A stretch of 63,205 nucleotides of DNA from assembly GCA_022823225.1 (NCBI GenBank), contig JAJDXM010000023.1, positions 1 to 63,205 of the forward strand. The letters are read 5' to 3'. Position numbers and translations under genes: made by a program. Shown in pieces: positions 17,683-27,926 of the stretch (its first letter is position 1; every line of letters begins with the position of its first letter). The DNA comes from Gemmatimonadota bacterium (GTDB taxonomy: Bacteria; Gemmatimonadota; Gemmatimonadetes; Longimicrobiales; Gaopeijiaceae). The notes beneath the pieces were generated by a model, which was given only the letters and a program-made list of their open reading frames with translations, had not been told where the DNA came from and searched no databases.

Positions 17683-19158
17683 ATGAGCAAGAAGAGAGCA
17701 GGGAAGAGAGGGCTGACCTCCAGAGGGGAGGACTTCAGTGCCTGGTACAACGAGGTGGTGCAGCAGGCGGAGCTGGCCGACTACTCCCCGGTCCGGGGGA
17801 GCATGGTGATCAGGCCGTGGGGCTACGGCATCTGGGAGAACATGCAGCGCGCGCTGGACGACATGTTCAAGGCGTCGGGACACCAGAACGCCTATTTCCC
17901 GCTCCTCATCCCGATGAGTTTCATCGAGCGCGAAAAGGAGCATATCGAGGGCTTCAAGCCGGAGCTTGCCGTCGTCACCCACGCCGGCGGGAAGGATCTG
18001 GAGGAACCCTACGTGGTCCGCCCCACCTCGGAGACGATCATCTACTCGATGTACGCGAAGTGGGTGCAGAGCTACCGCGACCTGCCGCTCCTCCTGAACC
18101 AGTGGGCGAACGTCATGCGCTGGGAATTGCGCACCCGCCTCTTCCTGAGGACCGCCGAATTCCTCTGGCAGGAGGGCCACACGGCCCACGCGACCGAGGC
18201 CGAGGCGGAGGAGGAGGCGCGCCTGATCCTCGGGATCTACCGGCGCTTCATGGAGGACTGGATGGCCATGCCGCCCCTGACCGGTCTGAAGAGCCCCTCA
18301 GAGACGTTCGCGGGTGCCGACAGGAGCTACGCGTGCGAGGCGCTCATGCAGGATGGAAAGGCGCTCCAGGCGGGGACCTCGCACATGCTGGGACAGAACT
18401 TCTCCCGGCAGTTCGGCCTGACCTTCCAGAGCGAGGAGGGGAGGGAGGAGTACGCCTGGAATACCTCGTGGGGGGTATCCACCCGGCTGGTGGGCGGGCT
18501 GGTGATGACCCACGGCGACGATGTCGGGGTCGTGGTTCCGCCGAAGCTGGCGCCCACCCAGGTGATCGTCGTGCCGATCGCGCGCACGGACGAGCAGGCC
18601 GCGGCCGTCATGCAAAAGGCCGACGCGATCGTGGAGCGGCTGAGGGACGGCGGGGTCCGTGCGGCCGCCGACGGCCGCCGTCACCTGTCGCCGGGCGCCA
18701 AGTTCTTCGAATGGGAGCGCAAAGGGGTGCCGCTCCGGGTGGAGATCGGCCCGCGCGACGTCGAACGGGGGCAGGTGGTCCTCGTTCGCCGGGTCGCGCC
18801 GGAGGGGGAGAAACGCAAGGAATTCCTCGCGGAGGACCGTGCGCTCAAGGAGGTGCCGGCTCGGCTGAAGGCGCTCCAGGCGCAGCTTCTCGATGCGGCG
18901 CGGGACCGGCGGGAGAACATGACCCACCGTGGCGAGGTCTCGTCGATTGACGAGCTCGGGGAGATTCTGGACGCGGGCGCCGGCTTCGTGTATTCGGGGT
19001 GGAGCGGCGATGCGGCGGTCGAGGACCGCGTCAAGGAGGCCACGAAGGCGACCATCCGGGTCATCCCCGGCGAGGAGTTCCGCTCGGACGCGGCACCCTC
19101 GCGGTGCGCGGGCGGCGGCAGGGCCGCCATGGAAGCGGTATGGGCGAGAGCCTACTGA
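17683..19158 (+). CDS. proS: Proline--tRNA ligase (archaeal/eukaryote-type)
   Basis: A 491-residue class II ProRS of the short type lacking the bacterial editing insertion. Motif 1 region [19 protein letters not shown], motif 2 [27 protein letters not shown], and the [13 protein letters not shown] segment are clear. The chain ends in tyrosine (WARAY), as is typical of this type, and has a C-terminal zinc-domain-like extension. The ATG start directly follows the previous gene. It overlaps lysA by 19 bases. Confidence 0.95.
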   Translation: MSKKRAGKRGLTSRGEDFSAWYNEVVQQAELADYSPVRGSMVIRPWGYGIWENMQRALDDMFKASGHQNAYFPLLIPMSFIEREKEHIEGFKPELAVVTHAGGKDLEEPYVVRPTSETIIYSMYAKWVQSYRDLPLLLNQWANVMRWELRTRLFLRTAEFLWQEGHTAHATEAEAEEEARLILGIYRRFMEDWMAMPPLTGLKSPSETFAGADRSYACEALMQDGKALQAGTSHMLGQNFSRQFGLTFQSEEGREEYAWNTSWGVSTRLVGGLVMTHGDDVGVVVPPKLAPTQVIVVPIARTDEQAAAVMQKADAIVERLRDGGVRAAADGRRHLSPGAKFFEWERKGVPLRVEIGPRDVERGQVVLVRRVAPEGEKRKEFLAEDRALKEVPARLKALQAQLLDAARDRRENMTHRGEVSSIDELGEILDAGAGFVYSGWSGDAAVEDRVKEATKATIRVIPGEEFRSDAAPSRCAGGGRAAMEAVWARAY

Positions 19159-20465
19159 CCCCCGCCCGGCCGCCATTCCCGCGCATGGGGGGCGTACTGC
19201 ACTGCGGCCCCCTGGCGCTGGACGATCTCGTCGAGGAACACGGGACTCCCCTCTACGTCTACGACGGAGACCGCGCCCTGGAGCGGCTGCGCACCCTGCG
19301 CGAGGCCTTCGCGGAGGCGGCCCCCGGCCCCCCGGCCCCCGGCCCCCTGGCCACCCGCTCCGCCGCCCCCGGCCTTCTCGTCGCGTACTCGGTGAAGGCC
19401 AATCCCAACCTGGCGCTGCTGCGGCTCTTCGCGCGGGCCGGCGCCGGCGCCGACATCGTGAGCGGCGGCGAGCTCTACTGCGCGCTCAGCGCCGGCTTTC
19501 CCCCGGGACGGATCGTCTTCGCCGGCGTGGGCAAGACCCGCGACGAGATGCGCTACGGCCTCGAGACCGGAATCCGGTCCTTCCACGTCGAGAGCGCGCA
19601 GGAGCTGGAGGCGCTCGCCGAGGTGGCCGCCGAGCTGGGCCGGCCGGCGCCCCTCGCGATCCGCGTCAACCCGGACGTGGACAGTCCCACCCACGAATTC
19701 ACCCGCACGGGACACGCCGCCGCCAAGTTCGGGGTGTCGCCGGACGTGGCGCTCTTGCTCTACGCCCGGGCCCGCGAGCACCCGCTGCTGCACCCCGTCG
19801 GCGTCGATGTGCACATCGGCTCGCAGCTGCGCGAAGGCGGCCCCTTCCTGCGCGCGCTCGACACGATGCTCGCCCTGGCCGGCCGGGTTGGCAGCGAACT
19901 CGGGATCGATCTCCAGTATGCCGACCTGGGGGGTGGCTTCGGCATCGCGGACGCGGAAGCGGGCGAGCTCGACGTGCGGGCGCTGGGCCGCGAGGTGGCT
20001 TCCCGGCTGCGGGGCAGGGCGCTCGGCCTGATCATCGAGCCGGGGCGCTTCCTGGTCGGCGACGCGGGCGTGCTCGTCACGCGGGTCCTGTACCTGAAGC
20101 GCAGCGGCGGCAAGACCTTCGTCGTGACCGACGCCGGGATGACAGAGCTCATCCGGCCGAGCCACTACGGCGGCGTCCACGAGGTGACGCCGGTGCGCGA
20201 GGACGGTCACGGCGGCGTCGAGGTGGTGGATGTCGTCGGCCCGGTGTGCGAGCAGGGCGATTTCCTTGCCCGGGAGCGGCGGCTCCCCCTCCCGTCGCCG
20301 GGCGCGCTGCTCTGCGTGCACCAGGCGGGCGCCTACGGCTTCACGATGGCGTCCAACTACAACTCGCGGCCGCGCCCCGCCGAGGTGCTCGTCCACGATG
20401 GCCGCGCCGCGCTGGTGCGCCGCCGCGAGCGGTACAGCGACCTGATCCGGGGCGAACTCGGGTGA
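19140..20465 (+). CDS. lysA: Diaminopimelate decarboxylase
   Basis: A 441-residue PLP enzyme that makes L-lysine from meso-diaminopimelate. The PLP lysine is K86 in [35 protein letters not shown] and the substrate-binding [11 protein letters not shown] motif are intact. An Ala/Pro/Gly-rich insertion (about residues 60-78) interrupts the start of the barrel and is unusual. ATG 19140 overlaps proS; ATG 19185 would also leave a complete enzyme. The end overlaps guaA by four bases (GTGA). Confidence 0.93.
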   Translation: MGESLLTPARPPFPRMGGVLHCGPLALDDLVEEHGTPLYVYDGDRALERLRTLREAFAEAAPGPPAPGPLATRSAAPGLLVAYSVKANPNLALLRLFARAGAGADIVSGGELYCALSAGFPPGRIVFAGVGKTRDEMRYGLETGIRSFHVESAQELEALAEVAAELGRPAPLAIRVNPDVDSPTHEFTRTGHAAAKFGVSPDVALLLYARAREHPLLHPVGVDVHIGSQLREGGPFLRALDTMLALAGRVGSELGIDLQYADLGGGFGIADAEAGELDVRALGREVASRLRGRALGLIIEPGRFLVGDAGVLVTRVLYLKRSGGKTFVVTDAGMTELIRPSHYGGVHEVTPVREDGHGGVEVVDVVGPVCEQGDFLARERRLPLPSPGALLCVHQAGAYGFTMASNYNSRPRPAEVLVHDGRAALVRRRERYSDLIRGELG

Positions 20466-22069
20466 CCGGAGCCCGCCCGGACGCGGCGAAGCGCCCCGCT
20501 CCCGCCGGCGAAGGCGCGCCCGGCAACCGGGTCCTGGTCATCGACTACGGCTCGCAGTTCACGCAGCTGATCGCGCGCCGCATCCGGGAAGCCGGGGTCT
20601 ACTGCGAGATCCACCCTCCCGCGCGCACCGAGGAGTGGGTGCGCGAATGGTCGCCCGGCGGCATCGTCCTCTCGGGCGGGCCGTCCTCGGTCTACGGCGA
20701 CGACGGTCCCGGCCTCGACCCCGGACTCCTCGCCCTGGGCGTGCCGGTTCTGGGCATCTGCTACGGGATGCAGCTGCTGGCCCACCACGGCGGCGGCCGG
20801 GTCGTGCCCGGCAAGCGCGAGTACGGCCGCGCCGCGCTGCGGATCGCGGAGAGCGAGACCGACGGCGGCCTCTTCCACGGCTTCCGGAGCGGCGAAGAGC
20901 TGGCCGTCTGGTGCTCCCACGGCGACCACGTCGACGAGCCGCCGCCGGGGTTCACCACCGTGGGCGCCACCGCCGACCTGCCCGTGGCGGCGTTCCGCTC
21001 GCGCACCCGGCCGCTCTACGGCGTGCAGTTCCACCCCGAGGTGGCGCACACGCCGCGCGGCCAGGAGATCGTCGAGAACTTCCTCTTCCGGATCTGCGGC
21101 CTGAGCCCCGACTGGACCTCGGGCGCCTTCGTGGCGAGGTGGGTGGAGCGTATCCGCCGCCAGGTGGGGAGCGAGCAGGTCATCTGCGGCCTCTCCGGCG
21201 GCGTGGACTCCTCGGTGGCCGCCGCGCTGGTGCACCGCGCGGTGGGAGATCAGCTGACCTGCGTCTTCGTGGACACCGGCCTGATGCGGATGAACGAGCG
21301 CACGAGCGTGGAGCGCACCTTCCGCGAGCACATGGGGATCCGCCTGGTGGCGGTCGAGGCCGGGCCGGAGTTCCTCGGGCCCCTGGAGGGCGTCTCCGAC
21401 CCGGAGCGCAAGCGCAGGATCATCGGCGAGACCTTCATCCGCGTCTTCGAGCGCACGACCCGCGAACTGGGTACACACGCGCGCTTCCTCGTGCAGGGAA
21501 CGCTCTACCCGGACGTGATCGAGTCGCTTTCGGTGCGCGGTCCCTCGGCGACCATCAAGACCCATCACAACGTCGGCGGATTGCCGGACGACATGCCCTT
21601 CGAGCTCGTCGAACCGCTTCGCGAACTCTTCAAGGACGAGGTGCGGGCGGTCGGGCGCACCCTGGGCCTCGACAACGCCTTCATCCGGCGCCATCCCTTC
21701 CCGGGGCCGGGCCTCGGGATCCGGGTGCTCGGGCCCGTGACCGCCGAGCGGGTGGAGGTCCTGCGCCGCACCGATGCGATCTACCTGGAGGAGATCGAGG
21801 CCGCGGGACTCTACGACGAGATCTGGCAGGCGTTCGCGGTGCTGCTTCCCGTCCGGTCGGTCGGGGTGATGGGGGACAGCCGCACCTATGAGCACGTCGT
21901 GTCGCTGCGCGCGGTCACCTCCCGCGACGGGATGACCGCCGACTGGTACCCCTTCCCCCACGACTTCCTCGCCCGCGTCTCGACCCGCATCATCAACGAG
22001 GTCGCGGGCGTCAACCGGGTCACCTACGACATCAGCTCGAAGCCGCCGGCGACCATCGAGTGGGAGTGA
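20462..22069 (+). CDS. guaA: GMP synthase (glutamine-hydrolysing)
   Basis: A 535-residue GuaA that converts XMP to GMP. The class I glutaminase domain has the nucleophile C100 in LGICYGMQ and the His-Glu pair in [10 protein letters not shown]. The ATP-pyrophosphatase domain has SGGVDSS, and the C-terminal dimerisation domain ends with the family-typical [12 protein letters not shown] 20462 overlaps the lysA stop; an N-terminal extension of about 20 Ala/Pro-rich residues precedes the conserved region. A GC-rich hairpin pair follows. Confidence 0.96.
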   Translation: MTGARPDAAKRPAPAGEGAPGNRVLVIDYGSQFTQLIARRIREAGVYCEIHPPARTEEWVREWSPGGIVLSGGPSSVYGDDGPGLDPGLLALGVPVLGICYGMQLLAHHGGGRVVPGKREYGRAALRIAESETDGGLFHGFRSGEELAVWCSHGDHVDEPPPGFTTVGATADLPVAAFRSRTRPLYGVQFHPEVAHTPRGQEIVENFLFRICGLSPDWTSGAFVARWVERIRRQVGSEQVICGLSGGVDSSVAAALVHRAVGDQLTCVFVDTGLMRMNERTSVERTFREHMGIRLVAVEAGPEFLGPLEGVSDPERKRRIIGETFIRVFERTTRELGTHARFLVQGTLYPDVIESLSVRGPSATIKTHHNVGGLPDDMPFELVEPLRELFKDEVRAVGRTLGLDNAFIRRHPFPGPGLGIRVLGPVTAERVEVLRRTDAIYLEEIEAAGLYDEIWQAFAVLLPVRSVGVMGDSRTYEHVVSLRAVTSRDGMTADWYPFPHDFLARVSTRIINEVAGVNRVTYDISSKPPATIEWE

Positions 22070-22085
22070 GGGCCGGGACCGGGCG

Positions 22086-22127
22086 GTGCGGGGCCCCCGC
22101 ACGGTCCCGCGCGCCCGCCGCGCGCGG
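22086..22127. terminator. Two GC-rich hairpins between convergent genes
   Basis: GTGCGGG-GCC-CCCGCAC (22086-22102) is a perfect seven-base-pair hairpin. A second inverted repeat, roughly CCGCGCGC/GCGCGCGG, spans about 22107-22127. They lie between guaA (plus) and the lipoprotein gene (minus). No U-run follows, so a bidirectional terminator is plausible but not certain. Confidence 0.4.
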
Positions 22128-22130
22128 CCC

Positions 22131-22454
22131 CTACCTCACCGTGTCGGGCCGGCTGGTGTATTCCTCCAGGCTGTCCTCGACCTCGCCCCAGAGCCTCGCC
22201 ATGTAGACCGGGTCGTCGCCGTGAAGTTCGGCGAAGGTCGTCAGGTCCTCCTCGGTGACCCCGCGGGCGGCGAGCACGCTGTCGCGGACCTCCGGGGCGA
22301 TGACCTGGTCGCTTCCCCGGAGCTCGGCCAGCCGGAGCCCGACGTAGGTGCCGACGAAGTCGTCGCGGCTGATCGTCTCCGGCTCGCTCCCGCACGCGGC
22401 CACGCACGCGACCGCCACGCCGGGCAGCAACCCGGTCCGCCACCTGACGCTCAC
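22131..22454 (-). CDS. Small lipoprotein, unknown function
   Basis: A 107-residue protein with a signal sequence and lipobox (VACVAAC, Cys 21), so it is probably lipidated and exported. The mature part is acidic and helical (FVGTYVGLRLAELRGSDQVIAPEVRDSVLAARGVTEEDLTTF). The GTG start overlaps the stop of the OPT transporter gene by four bases (GTGA), so the two are co-translated. No domain is recognised. A role beside the transporter is inference from context only. Confidence 0.8.
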   Translation of the reverse strand: MSVRWRTGLLPGVAVACVAACGSEPETISRDDFVGTYVGLRLAELRGSDQVIAPEVRDSVLAARGVTEEDLTTFAELHGDDPVYMARLWGEVEDSLEEYTSRPDTVR

Positions 22455-24460
22455 GAATGCCCCTCGCGCGTCGCAGCGCGCCACAGCAGCCAGCAGAGCG
22501 CCGCGAACGCCAGGGTCCCGACCACCCAGGAGCTGAAGGGCACCAGGTCGTCCATCCACGCGTGGCCGAGCTGCCACACCGATGCGGCCCCGGGGTCGCC
22601 CGTGAACCAGGTGACCGCGTAGATCGCGCCGCCGATCACCACCCCCAGCAGCGCCGCCCCGGCGATCAGCCCGGAAGCGTAGAGCACTCCCTGCTCGCGC
22701 CGCTCGGCCAGCACGCTCGCGCCGTCTTCGGTTTCGCCCGCGTTCTCGTACTTGCGCGTCAGCGCCCTGCGCAACAGCCCCCCGACCAGGATCGGCGTCA
22801 TCAGCGACACCGGCAGGTAGACGCCCACCGCGAAGGCCAGCGACGGGAGCTTGAAGACGAACTCGACCACCAGCGCCAGCCCGATCCCGATGAACACGAA
22901 GGTCCACGGCAGCGACGCGTTCAGGACGCCGTCGATCACGAGGCTCATGAGCGTCGCCTGGGGCGCGGCGAGGCCGTCCACGGTGCCGATCCCGTACGAC
23001 TCGTTCAGCACGATCAGCACGAAGCCGATCGTCACCGCGCAGGCAAGCACGCCGAGCATCTCGCCGACCTGCATCCGCGCCGGGGTGGCGCCCACCAGGA
23101 ACCCGGTCTTGAGGTCCTGCGAGGTGTCGCCCGCCGCGGCCGCCGAAATGCACACCACGGCGCCAACCGCCAGCACCGCCACCTTGGCCGCGGCGCTCCC
23201 GTCGTTCAGTCCCAGCGCCACCCAGATCAGCGAGGTGAGGAGGAGGGCCGCGATCGTCATCCCGGACACGGGGTTGGACGACGACCCGATCAGCCCGACG
23301 ATCCGGCTCGACACCGTGACGAAGAAGAAGCTGAAGATCACGATCAGAATCGCCCCCAGCGGACCGACCGGGACCCCCGGCCAGAGCCACAGCGCCACCG
23401 CCATCAGCACCGCCAGGCCCAGCACCAGCTTCATCGGCAGATCGCGCTGGGTGCGGAGCACTTCGCCGCCCACCGCGCCGCCGACCTGCCCGACGCCCAG
23501 GCGGATCGACTCGACGATCGTCGGGAAGGACTTGATGAGGGTGACGATCCCGGCGCACCCCACCGCGCCCGCGCCCACATACCGCAGGTAGTAGCTCCAG
23601 ATCTCGCCGGAGGCCAGCGACGACATGGGTGCGTCGGCGGGGTACACGATGCTGTCCCCGCCCCACAGGTTGATTGCCGGGATCATGATCAGCCACGCCA
23701 GCGCGCTCCCCCCGAACATGATCGCCGCGATCCTCGGCCCGATGATGAAGCCGACGCCCAGCAGCTCCGGGGTGAAGTCGCCGCCGAGCTGCGCCTTCTG
23801 CGGCAGGGGCACGTAGGGGCTCTCGTTCCAGAGGCCCAGACCGTTGCCGTTGGCCAGGGTCTGGTACAGCGCGCCGACCCCGAGGCCGCTGAAGAGGAGG
23901 CGCGCCTTGCCCCCGCCCACATCGCCCGCCACCTGGACCTCGGCGCAGGCGGTGCCCTCGGGGTAGGGAAGCCTCCCGTGCTCGCGCGAGATCAGATAGC
24001 GCCTGAGCGGGATCATGAAGAGAACCCCCAGCAGGCCCCCGAATGCGGCGATCACGGACACCTGCAGCAGGTCGACCACGATCGTCGGGTCCGTGCGCTG
24101 CCAGATGAAGAGTGCGGGAATCGTGAAGATCACTCCGGCGGCCACCGATTCGCCCGCCGACCCGATCGTCTGCACCATGTTGGTTTCGAGGATGGTCCCG
24201 CGCCTGAGCACCCGGAAGACCGCGACGGCCATCACGGCCGCGGGGATCGACGCGCTCACGGTGAGCCCCACCCGCAGCCCCAGGTACGCGTTGGCCGCGC
24301 CAAAGACGACGGCCATCAGGACGCCGACGAGCACCGCCTTGAAGGTGAACTCGGCCATCGACTTGCCGGCCGGCACGTAGGGGCGGTACTCCCTGCCCGG
24401 GACGACTTCGTACGCTTCCGGCGGAAGGCCTCTTCTGGCCGGGGGGTCGACCGATGCCAT
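22451..24460 (-). CDS. OPT-family oligopeptide transporter
   Basis: A 669-residue polytopic membrane protein with about 14-16 hydrophobic segments and the conserved OPT features: YLGLRVGLTVSASIPAAVMA near the N-terminus, the NMVQTIGSAGESVAAG segment, and PYPEGTACAEV. The family imports peptides or metal-chelate complexes by proton symport. The ATG at 24460 is preceded by AGGAGA eight bases upstream. It is divergent from clpB, sharing a 180-base intergenic region with three palindromes, and is followed by an overlapping lipoprotein gene. Confidence 0.93.
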   Translation of the reverse strand: MASVDPPARRGLPPEAYEVVPGREYRPYVPAGKSMAEFTFKAVLVGVLMAVVFGAANAYLGLRVGLTVSASIPAAVMAVAVFRVLRRGTILETNMVQTIGSAGESVAAGVIFTIPALFIWQRTDPTIVVDLLQVSVIAAFGGLLGVLFMIPLRRYLISREHGRLPYPEGTACAEVQVAGDVGGGKARLLFSGLGVGALYQTLANGNGLGLWNESPYVPLPQKAQLGGDFTPELLGVGFIIGPRIAAIMFGGSALAWLIMIPAINLWGGDSIVYPADAPMSSLASGEIWSYYLRYVGAGAVGCAGIVTLIKSFPTIVESIRLGVGQVGGAVGGEVLRTQRDLPMKLVLGLAVLMAVALWLWPGVPVGPLGAILIVIFSFFFVTVSSRIVGLIGSSSNPVSGMTIAALLLTSLIWVALGLNDGSAAAKVAVLAVGAVVCISAAAAGDTSQDLKTGFLVGATPARMQVGEMLGVLACAVTIGFVLIVLNESYGIGTVDGLAAPQATLMSLVIDGVLNASLPWTFVFIGIGLALVVEFVFKLPSLAFAVGVYLPVSLMTPILVGGLLRRALTRKYENAGETEDGASVLAERREQGVLYASGLIAGAALLGVVIGGAIYAVTWFTGDPGAASVWQLGHAWMDDLVPFSSWVVGTLAFAALCWLLWRAATREGHS

Positions 24461-24535
24461 CTGGATTTCTCCTGGAGCCTCGTGGGGTTCGTCAAGTCCG
24501 GGCTGGCCCGGTTCTTTCATCATGTAGGGCACCGC

Positions 24536-24613
24536 CTGCCATTTTGGCAGTCCGGCCTGCCATTTTGGCCGACTCCCGCCGCGCCGTGAGCGGGCACCCT
24601 GCCAAAGTGGCAG
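24536..24613. promoter_or_regulatory. Three phased palindromes CTGCCA-N3-TGGCAG upstream of clpB
   Basis: CTGCCATTTTGGCAG (24536-24550) is followed by the near-copy CTGCCATTTTGGCCG (24557-24571) and by CTGCCAAAGTGGCAG (24599-24613). The starts are 21 and 42 bases apart, so all sit on one face of the helix. The last lies 27 bases before the clpB start. This layout fits operators of a dimeric regulator acting on clpB, and possibly on the divergent OPT gene. The sequence is not CIRCE (TTAGCACTC-N9) or HAIR. Confidence 0.6.
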
Positions 24614-24640
24614 GATCCACGACAAAACCGCAAATGGAGC

Positions 24641-27325
24641 ATGGACGAGATGTTGGACGCGAGCCGTATGACCGTGAAGGCCGCCGAGGCGGTTGCAGCC
24701 GCCGCGCAAGCGGCGCTCGGGGCGGAGCACCCGGAGGTGGACGGAGTCCATCTGCTGAAGGCCCTTCTGGAACAGGAGGGCGGTGTCGTGGCGCCGGTGC
24801 TGGGCAAGATGGAGGTGCGCTCCGAGGAGGTGGCGCGGGCGCTGGAGGCGGAGCTCGGGCGGCGCGCCAGAATCAGCGGCGGGGCCGCGCCGCGAGCCTC
24901 GAGGGACCTGAGCCGGGCGCTGAGCGCGGCGGAGGAGGCGTCCAGGGAACTCGGCGACGCGTACGTCTCGACCGAGCACCTCCTGCTGGGGCTGGCGGCG
25001 GGGAAGGGGGACGCGGGCCGCATCCTGGCCGACGCCGGCGCGACGCCGGACCGCCTTGAGCGCGCCCTCGACTCGATCCGGGGCTCGCACCGGGTCACCG
25101 ACCGGACCCCGGAGGACAAGTACCAGGCGCTCGCCCGCTACTCCCACGACCTCACCGAGCGGGCCCGCAGCGGCAAGCTCGACCCCGTGATCGGCCGGGA
25201 CGACGAGATCCGGCGGGTGATGAAGGTCCTGGCCCGCCGGACCAAGAACAACCCTGTGCTGATCGGCGAGCCCGGCGTCGGCAAGACCGCCATCGCGGAG
25301 GGGCTCGCCCAGCGCATCGTCGCGGGCGACGTCCCCACCTCGCTGGCCGACAAGAAGCTGGTGTCGCTGGACATCTCCGCCATGCTCGCCGGCGCGAAGT
25401 ACCGGGGCGATTTCGAGGAGCGGATGAAGGCGGTGCTCAAGGAGGTCACCGACGCGGACGGGCTCTACATCCTCTTCATCGACGAACTGCACACGGTCGT
25501 GGGGGCGGGCGCCGCCGAGGGGGCGGTCGACGCGGGCAACATGCTCAAGCCCGCGCTGGCCCGGGGCGACCTGAGGGTGGTCGGCGCGACGACCCTGGGC
25601 GAGTACCGCAAGCATGTGGAGAAGGACCCGGCGCTGGAGCGGCGCTTCCAGCCGGTCTACGTGGCTCCGACCTCGGTCGAGGACACCGTCACCATCCTGC
25701 GCGGGATCAGGGAGCGCTACGAAGTGCACCACGGCGTGCGGATCACTGATGATGCGCTGATCGCGGCCGCCAGATTGTCGGACAGGTACGTGGGTGGCCG
25801 GTTCCTCCCGGACAAGGCCATCGACCTGATGGACGAGGCGGGGAGCCGGCTCCGGATCGAGATCGATTCCCTGCCGGAGGAGATCGACGAAGTGGAGCGG
25901 CGCATCATTCAGCTGGAGATCGAAAGACAGGCGCTGGGACGCGAGGAAGACCCGGGCGCGCGCGAACGCCTGGGCGGCATCGAGGAGGAGCTCGCGGCAG
26001 CCCGGGAGTCGAGCCAGGCCATGAAGGCGAGCTGGCAGGCCGAGAAGGTGCAGATCGCCCGCATCCAGGAGCTCAAGGAACGGGTGGACGGGCTGCGCAC
26101 CGAGGCGGAGCAGGCGACCCGGGAAGGCGAACTGGCCCGCGCGGCCGAGGTGCAGTACTCGGAGATCCCGCAGGCGGAGTCCGAGATCGGAAGGGCCGAG
26201 GAGCGGCTCGCCGCGCTCCAGGCGGAGGGGAAGTTCCTGAAGGAGGAGGTGACGGGGGAGGATATCGCCGAGGTGGTGGCGGAGTGGACGGGGATCCCCG
26301 TGACGCGGCTGATGGACTCCGAGCGCAGGAGACTTGCAGGGCTGGAGGAGCTGCTGGGGAAGCGGGTGATTGGGCAGGACCGGGCGCTTAGTGCGGTTTC
26401 CCGGGCCGTAAGGCGGGCAAGGGCCGGAATCCAGGACCCCAACCGCCCGATCGGTTCGTTTCTGTTCCTCGGGCCCACCGGGGTGGGGAAGACCGAGACC
26501 GCCCGCGCCCTGGCCGAGTTCCTCTTCAACGACGAGCGCGCGATGGTGCGCATGGACATGTCCGAATACATGGAGGCGCACGCGGTGTCGCGCCTGCTGG
26601 GCGCGCCCCCGGGCTACGTCGGCTACGACGAGGGCGGCCAGCTCACCGAGGCGGTGCGGCGACGCCCCCACGCGGTCATCCTCTTCGACGAGGTCGAGAA
26701 GGCGCACCCCAAGGTCTTCAACGTCTTCCTGCAGATCCTCGACGACGGCCGCCTCACCGACGGACAGGGCCGCACGGTCGACTTCCGCAACGCCGTGATC
26801 ATCATGACCTCCAACATCGCGGGGCCGGAGATCCTGGCGCACGCCGAGCGGGCCGGCGCGGGCGGGATTGGCCGCGCCGGCAGGGGCCCAGGGGGACGAG
26901 GCCGCGCGGATCCGCACGATCCCGGAGCCTGGCGCGAAGTCGAGGAGATGGTGCGCGGGCGGCTGAAGGAGCACTTCCGTCCCGAATTCCTTAATAGAGT
27001 GGATGAGGTTGTAGTATTCAAGCCGTTGTCCACAGAAGATTTAGAGAAGATTGTCGAGATTCAGTTGGCCCGGGTTGCGAAGCTGGCGGAGCAGCAGGAT
27101 GTGCGCCTGGCGGTTTCGGACGGGGCGAAGCGGGTGATCGCCGGCGAAGGATACGATCCGGCGTTCGGGGCAAGGCCGCTCAAGCGGGCCGTGCAGCGCC
27201 TGGTCCAGGATCCGCTGGCGATGGCGATGCTGGAGGGCGCGGTGGTACCGGGGAGTGCGGTGCGGCTGGAAAGGGAGGACGGTGGTGATGGACTGGAGTT
27301 CGTGGTGGAGGCGCCAGGCGGGTAG
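24641..27325 (+). CDS. clpB: ATP-dependent disaggregase ClpB
   Basis: An 894-residue Hsp100 chaperone that works with DnaK to dissolve aggregates. It has an N-domain with two Clp repeats (about residues 10-150), NBD1 with Walker A GEPGVGKT (209-216) and Walker B LFIDEL, the coiled-coil middle domain (about 400-525), and NBD2 with GPTGVGKTE and [10 protein letters not shown]. Compared with usual ClpB, a Gly/Arg-rich insertion follows SNIAGPEI (about residues 740-765). Codon use between 26983 and 27067 is AT-rich, unlike the surroundings. ATG 24650 is an alternative start with better spacing from GGAG. Confidence 0.96.
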   Translation: MDEMLDASRMTVKAAEAVAAAAQAALGAEHPEVDGVHLLKALLEQEGGVVAPVLGKMEVRSEEVARALEAELGRRARISGGAAPRASRDLSRALSAAEEASRELGDAYVSTEHLLLGLAAGKGDAGRILADAGATPDRLERALDSIRGSHRVTDRTPEDKYQALARYSHDLTERARSGKLDPVIGRDDEIRRVMKVLARRTKNNPVLIGEPGVGKTAIAEGLAQRIVAGDVPTSLADKKLVSLDISAMLAGAKYRGDFEERMKAVLKEVTDADGLYILFIDELHTVVGAGAAEGAVDAGNMLKPALARGDLRVVGATTLGEYRKHVEKDPALERRFQPVYVAPTSVEDTVTILRGIRERYEVHHGVRITDDALIAAARLSDRYVGGRFLPDKAIDLMDEAGSRLRIEIDSLPEEIDEVERRIIQLEIERQALGREEDPGARERLGGIEEELAAARESSQAMKASWQAEKVQIARIQELKERVDGLRTEAEQATREGELARAAEVQYSEIPQAESEIGRAEERLAALQAEGKFLKEEVTGEDIAEVVAEWTGIPVTRLMDSERRRLAGLEELLGKRVIGQDRALSAVSRAVRRARAGIQDPNRPIGSFLFLGPTGVGKTETARALAEFLFNDERAMVRMDMSEYMEAHAVSRLLGAPPGYVGYDEGGQLTEAVRRRPHAVILFDEVEKAHPKVFNVFLQILDDGRLTDGQGRTVDFRNAVIIMTSNIAGPEILAHAERAGAGGIGRAGRGPGGRGRADPHDPGAWREVEEMVRGRLKEHFRPEFLNRVDEVVVFKPLSTEDLEKIVEIQLARVAKLAEQQDVRLAVSDGAKRVIAGEGYDPAFGARPLKRAVQRLVQDPLAMAMLEGAVVPGSAVRLEREDGGDGLEFVVEAPGG

Positions 27326-27821
27326 GGGGGCGTCGGGCTGTTGCGGCGCGGCGGTGCTTGTGGGGGCCCTGGGGTGCGGCCGAGCCCCTGACATCGCGGC
27401 GCCGGCGCCCGAGGGGGGGCCGGCCCGCATCGTGGAGGCCTTCATGGACGCGGCGGCGCGCAGGGATCACGCCGTGATGGCCGGACTCTTCGGAACCGGG
27501 GCCGGGCCGGTCGCGGAGCAGGGGAGCCCGTTTGCGTGCGGTCTGCGCCGGCTGGGGTCGTGGATCGGGTTGGGGGCGCGGTGTCTCGCCGCTGCCGAGA
27601 TCGAGTTGCGGATGGACCTCATGGCGCGGGTCCTGGCGCACGCGTCGTACCGCATGGGCGCAGCGGTCGAGGTGGTGGGGCGCGGCCGTCCCGCGTCCCG
27701 TATCGAGGTGGCGGTCGATGTAGGGGACGGGAGGGTGGTGGCGGTGCCGTTCGTGGTGATCCGGGCGGACGACGGACGGTGGCTGGTCACGGAGGTGGGG
27801 CTTGAGCGGCTGACGGGGTGA
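27288..27821 (+). CDS. Lipoprotein with NTF2-like fold appearance
   Basis: A 177-residue protein beginning in the last 38 bases of clpB. The signal sequence ends in a lipobox (VGALGC). The mature part starts with a helix of the type ARIVEAFMDAAARRDHAVMAGLF and ends in strands with VPFVVIRADDGRWLVTEVG, a pattern seen in SnoaL/NTF2-like or DUF4878-like lipoproteins; this is a shape-based guess. GGGAGGA lies nine bases before ATG 27288. No function can be assigned. Confidence 0.7.
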   Translation: MDWSSWWRRQAGRGASGCCGAAVLVGALGCGRAPDIAAPAPEGGPARIVEAFMDAAARRDHAVMAGLFGTGAGPVAEQGSPFACGLRRLGSWIGLGARCLAAAEIELRMDLMARVLAHASYRMGAAVEVVGRGRPASRIEVAVDVGDGRVVAVPFVVIRADDGRWLVTEVGLERLTG

Positions 27822-27926
27822 TTCCGGGAGCGCGCCTCGGTCCCGCGGTGCGAAGGTGGGCATTATATGCTACCTTATCCGGCGCTCACACCCGACGCCG
27901 CACTTCAATCTGGGGGTACCGCCCGG

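Noticed and set aside
24536-24613. CIRCE, HAIR or sigma-54 promoter upstream of clpB
   Set aside because: The palindrome does not match CIRCE or HAIR, and the GG/GC spacing needed for a -24/-12 promoter is off by one base.
24461-26974. Long open minus-strand frame opposite clpB, continuous with the OPT transporter gene
   Set aside because: Its sequence has no family resemblance and mirrors clpB codons; the real transporter starts at 24460 with its own ribosome-binding site. GC-rich genomes produce such frames.
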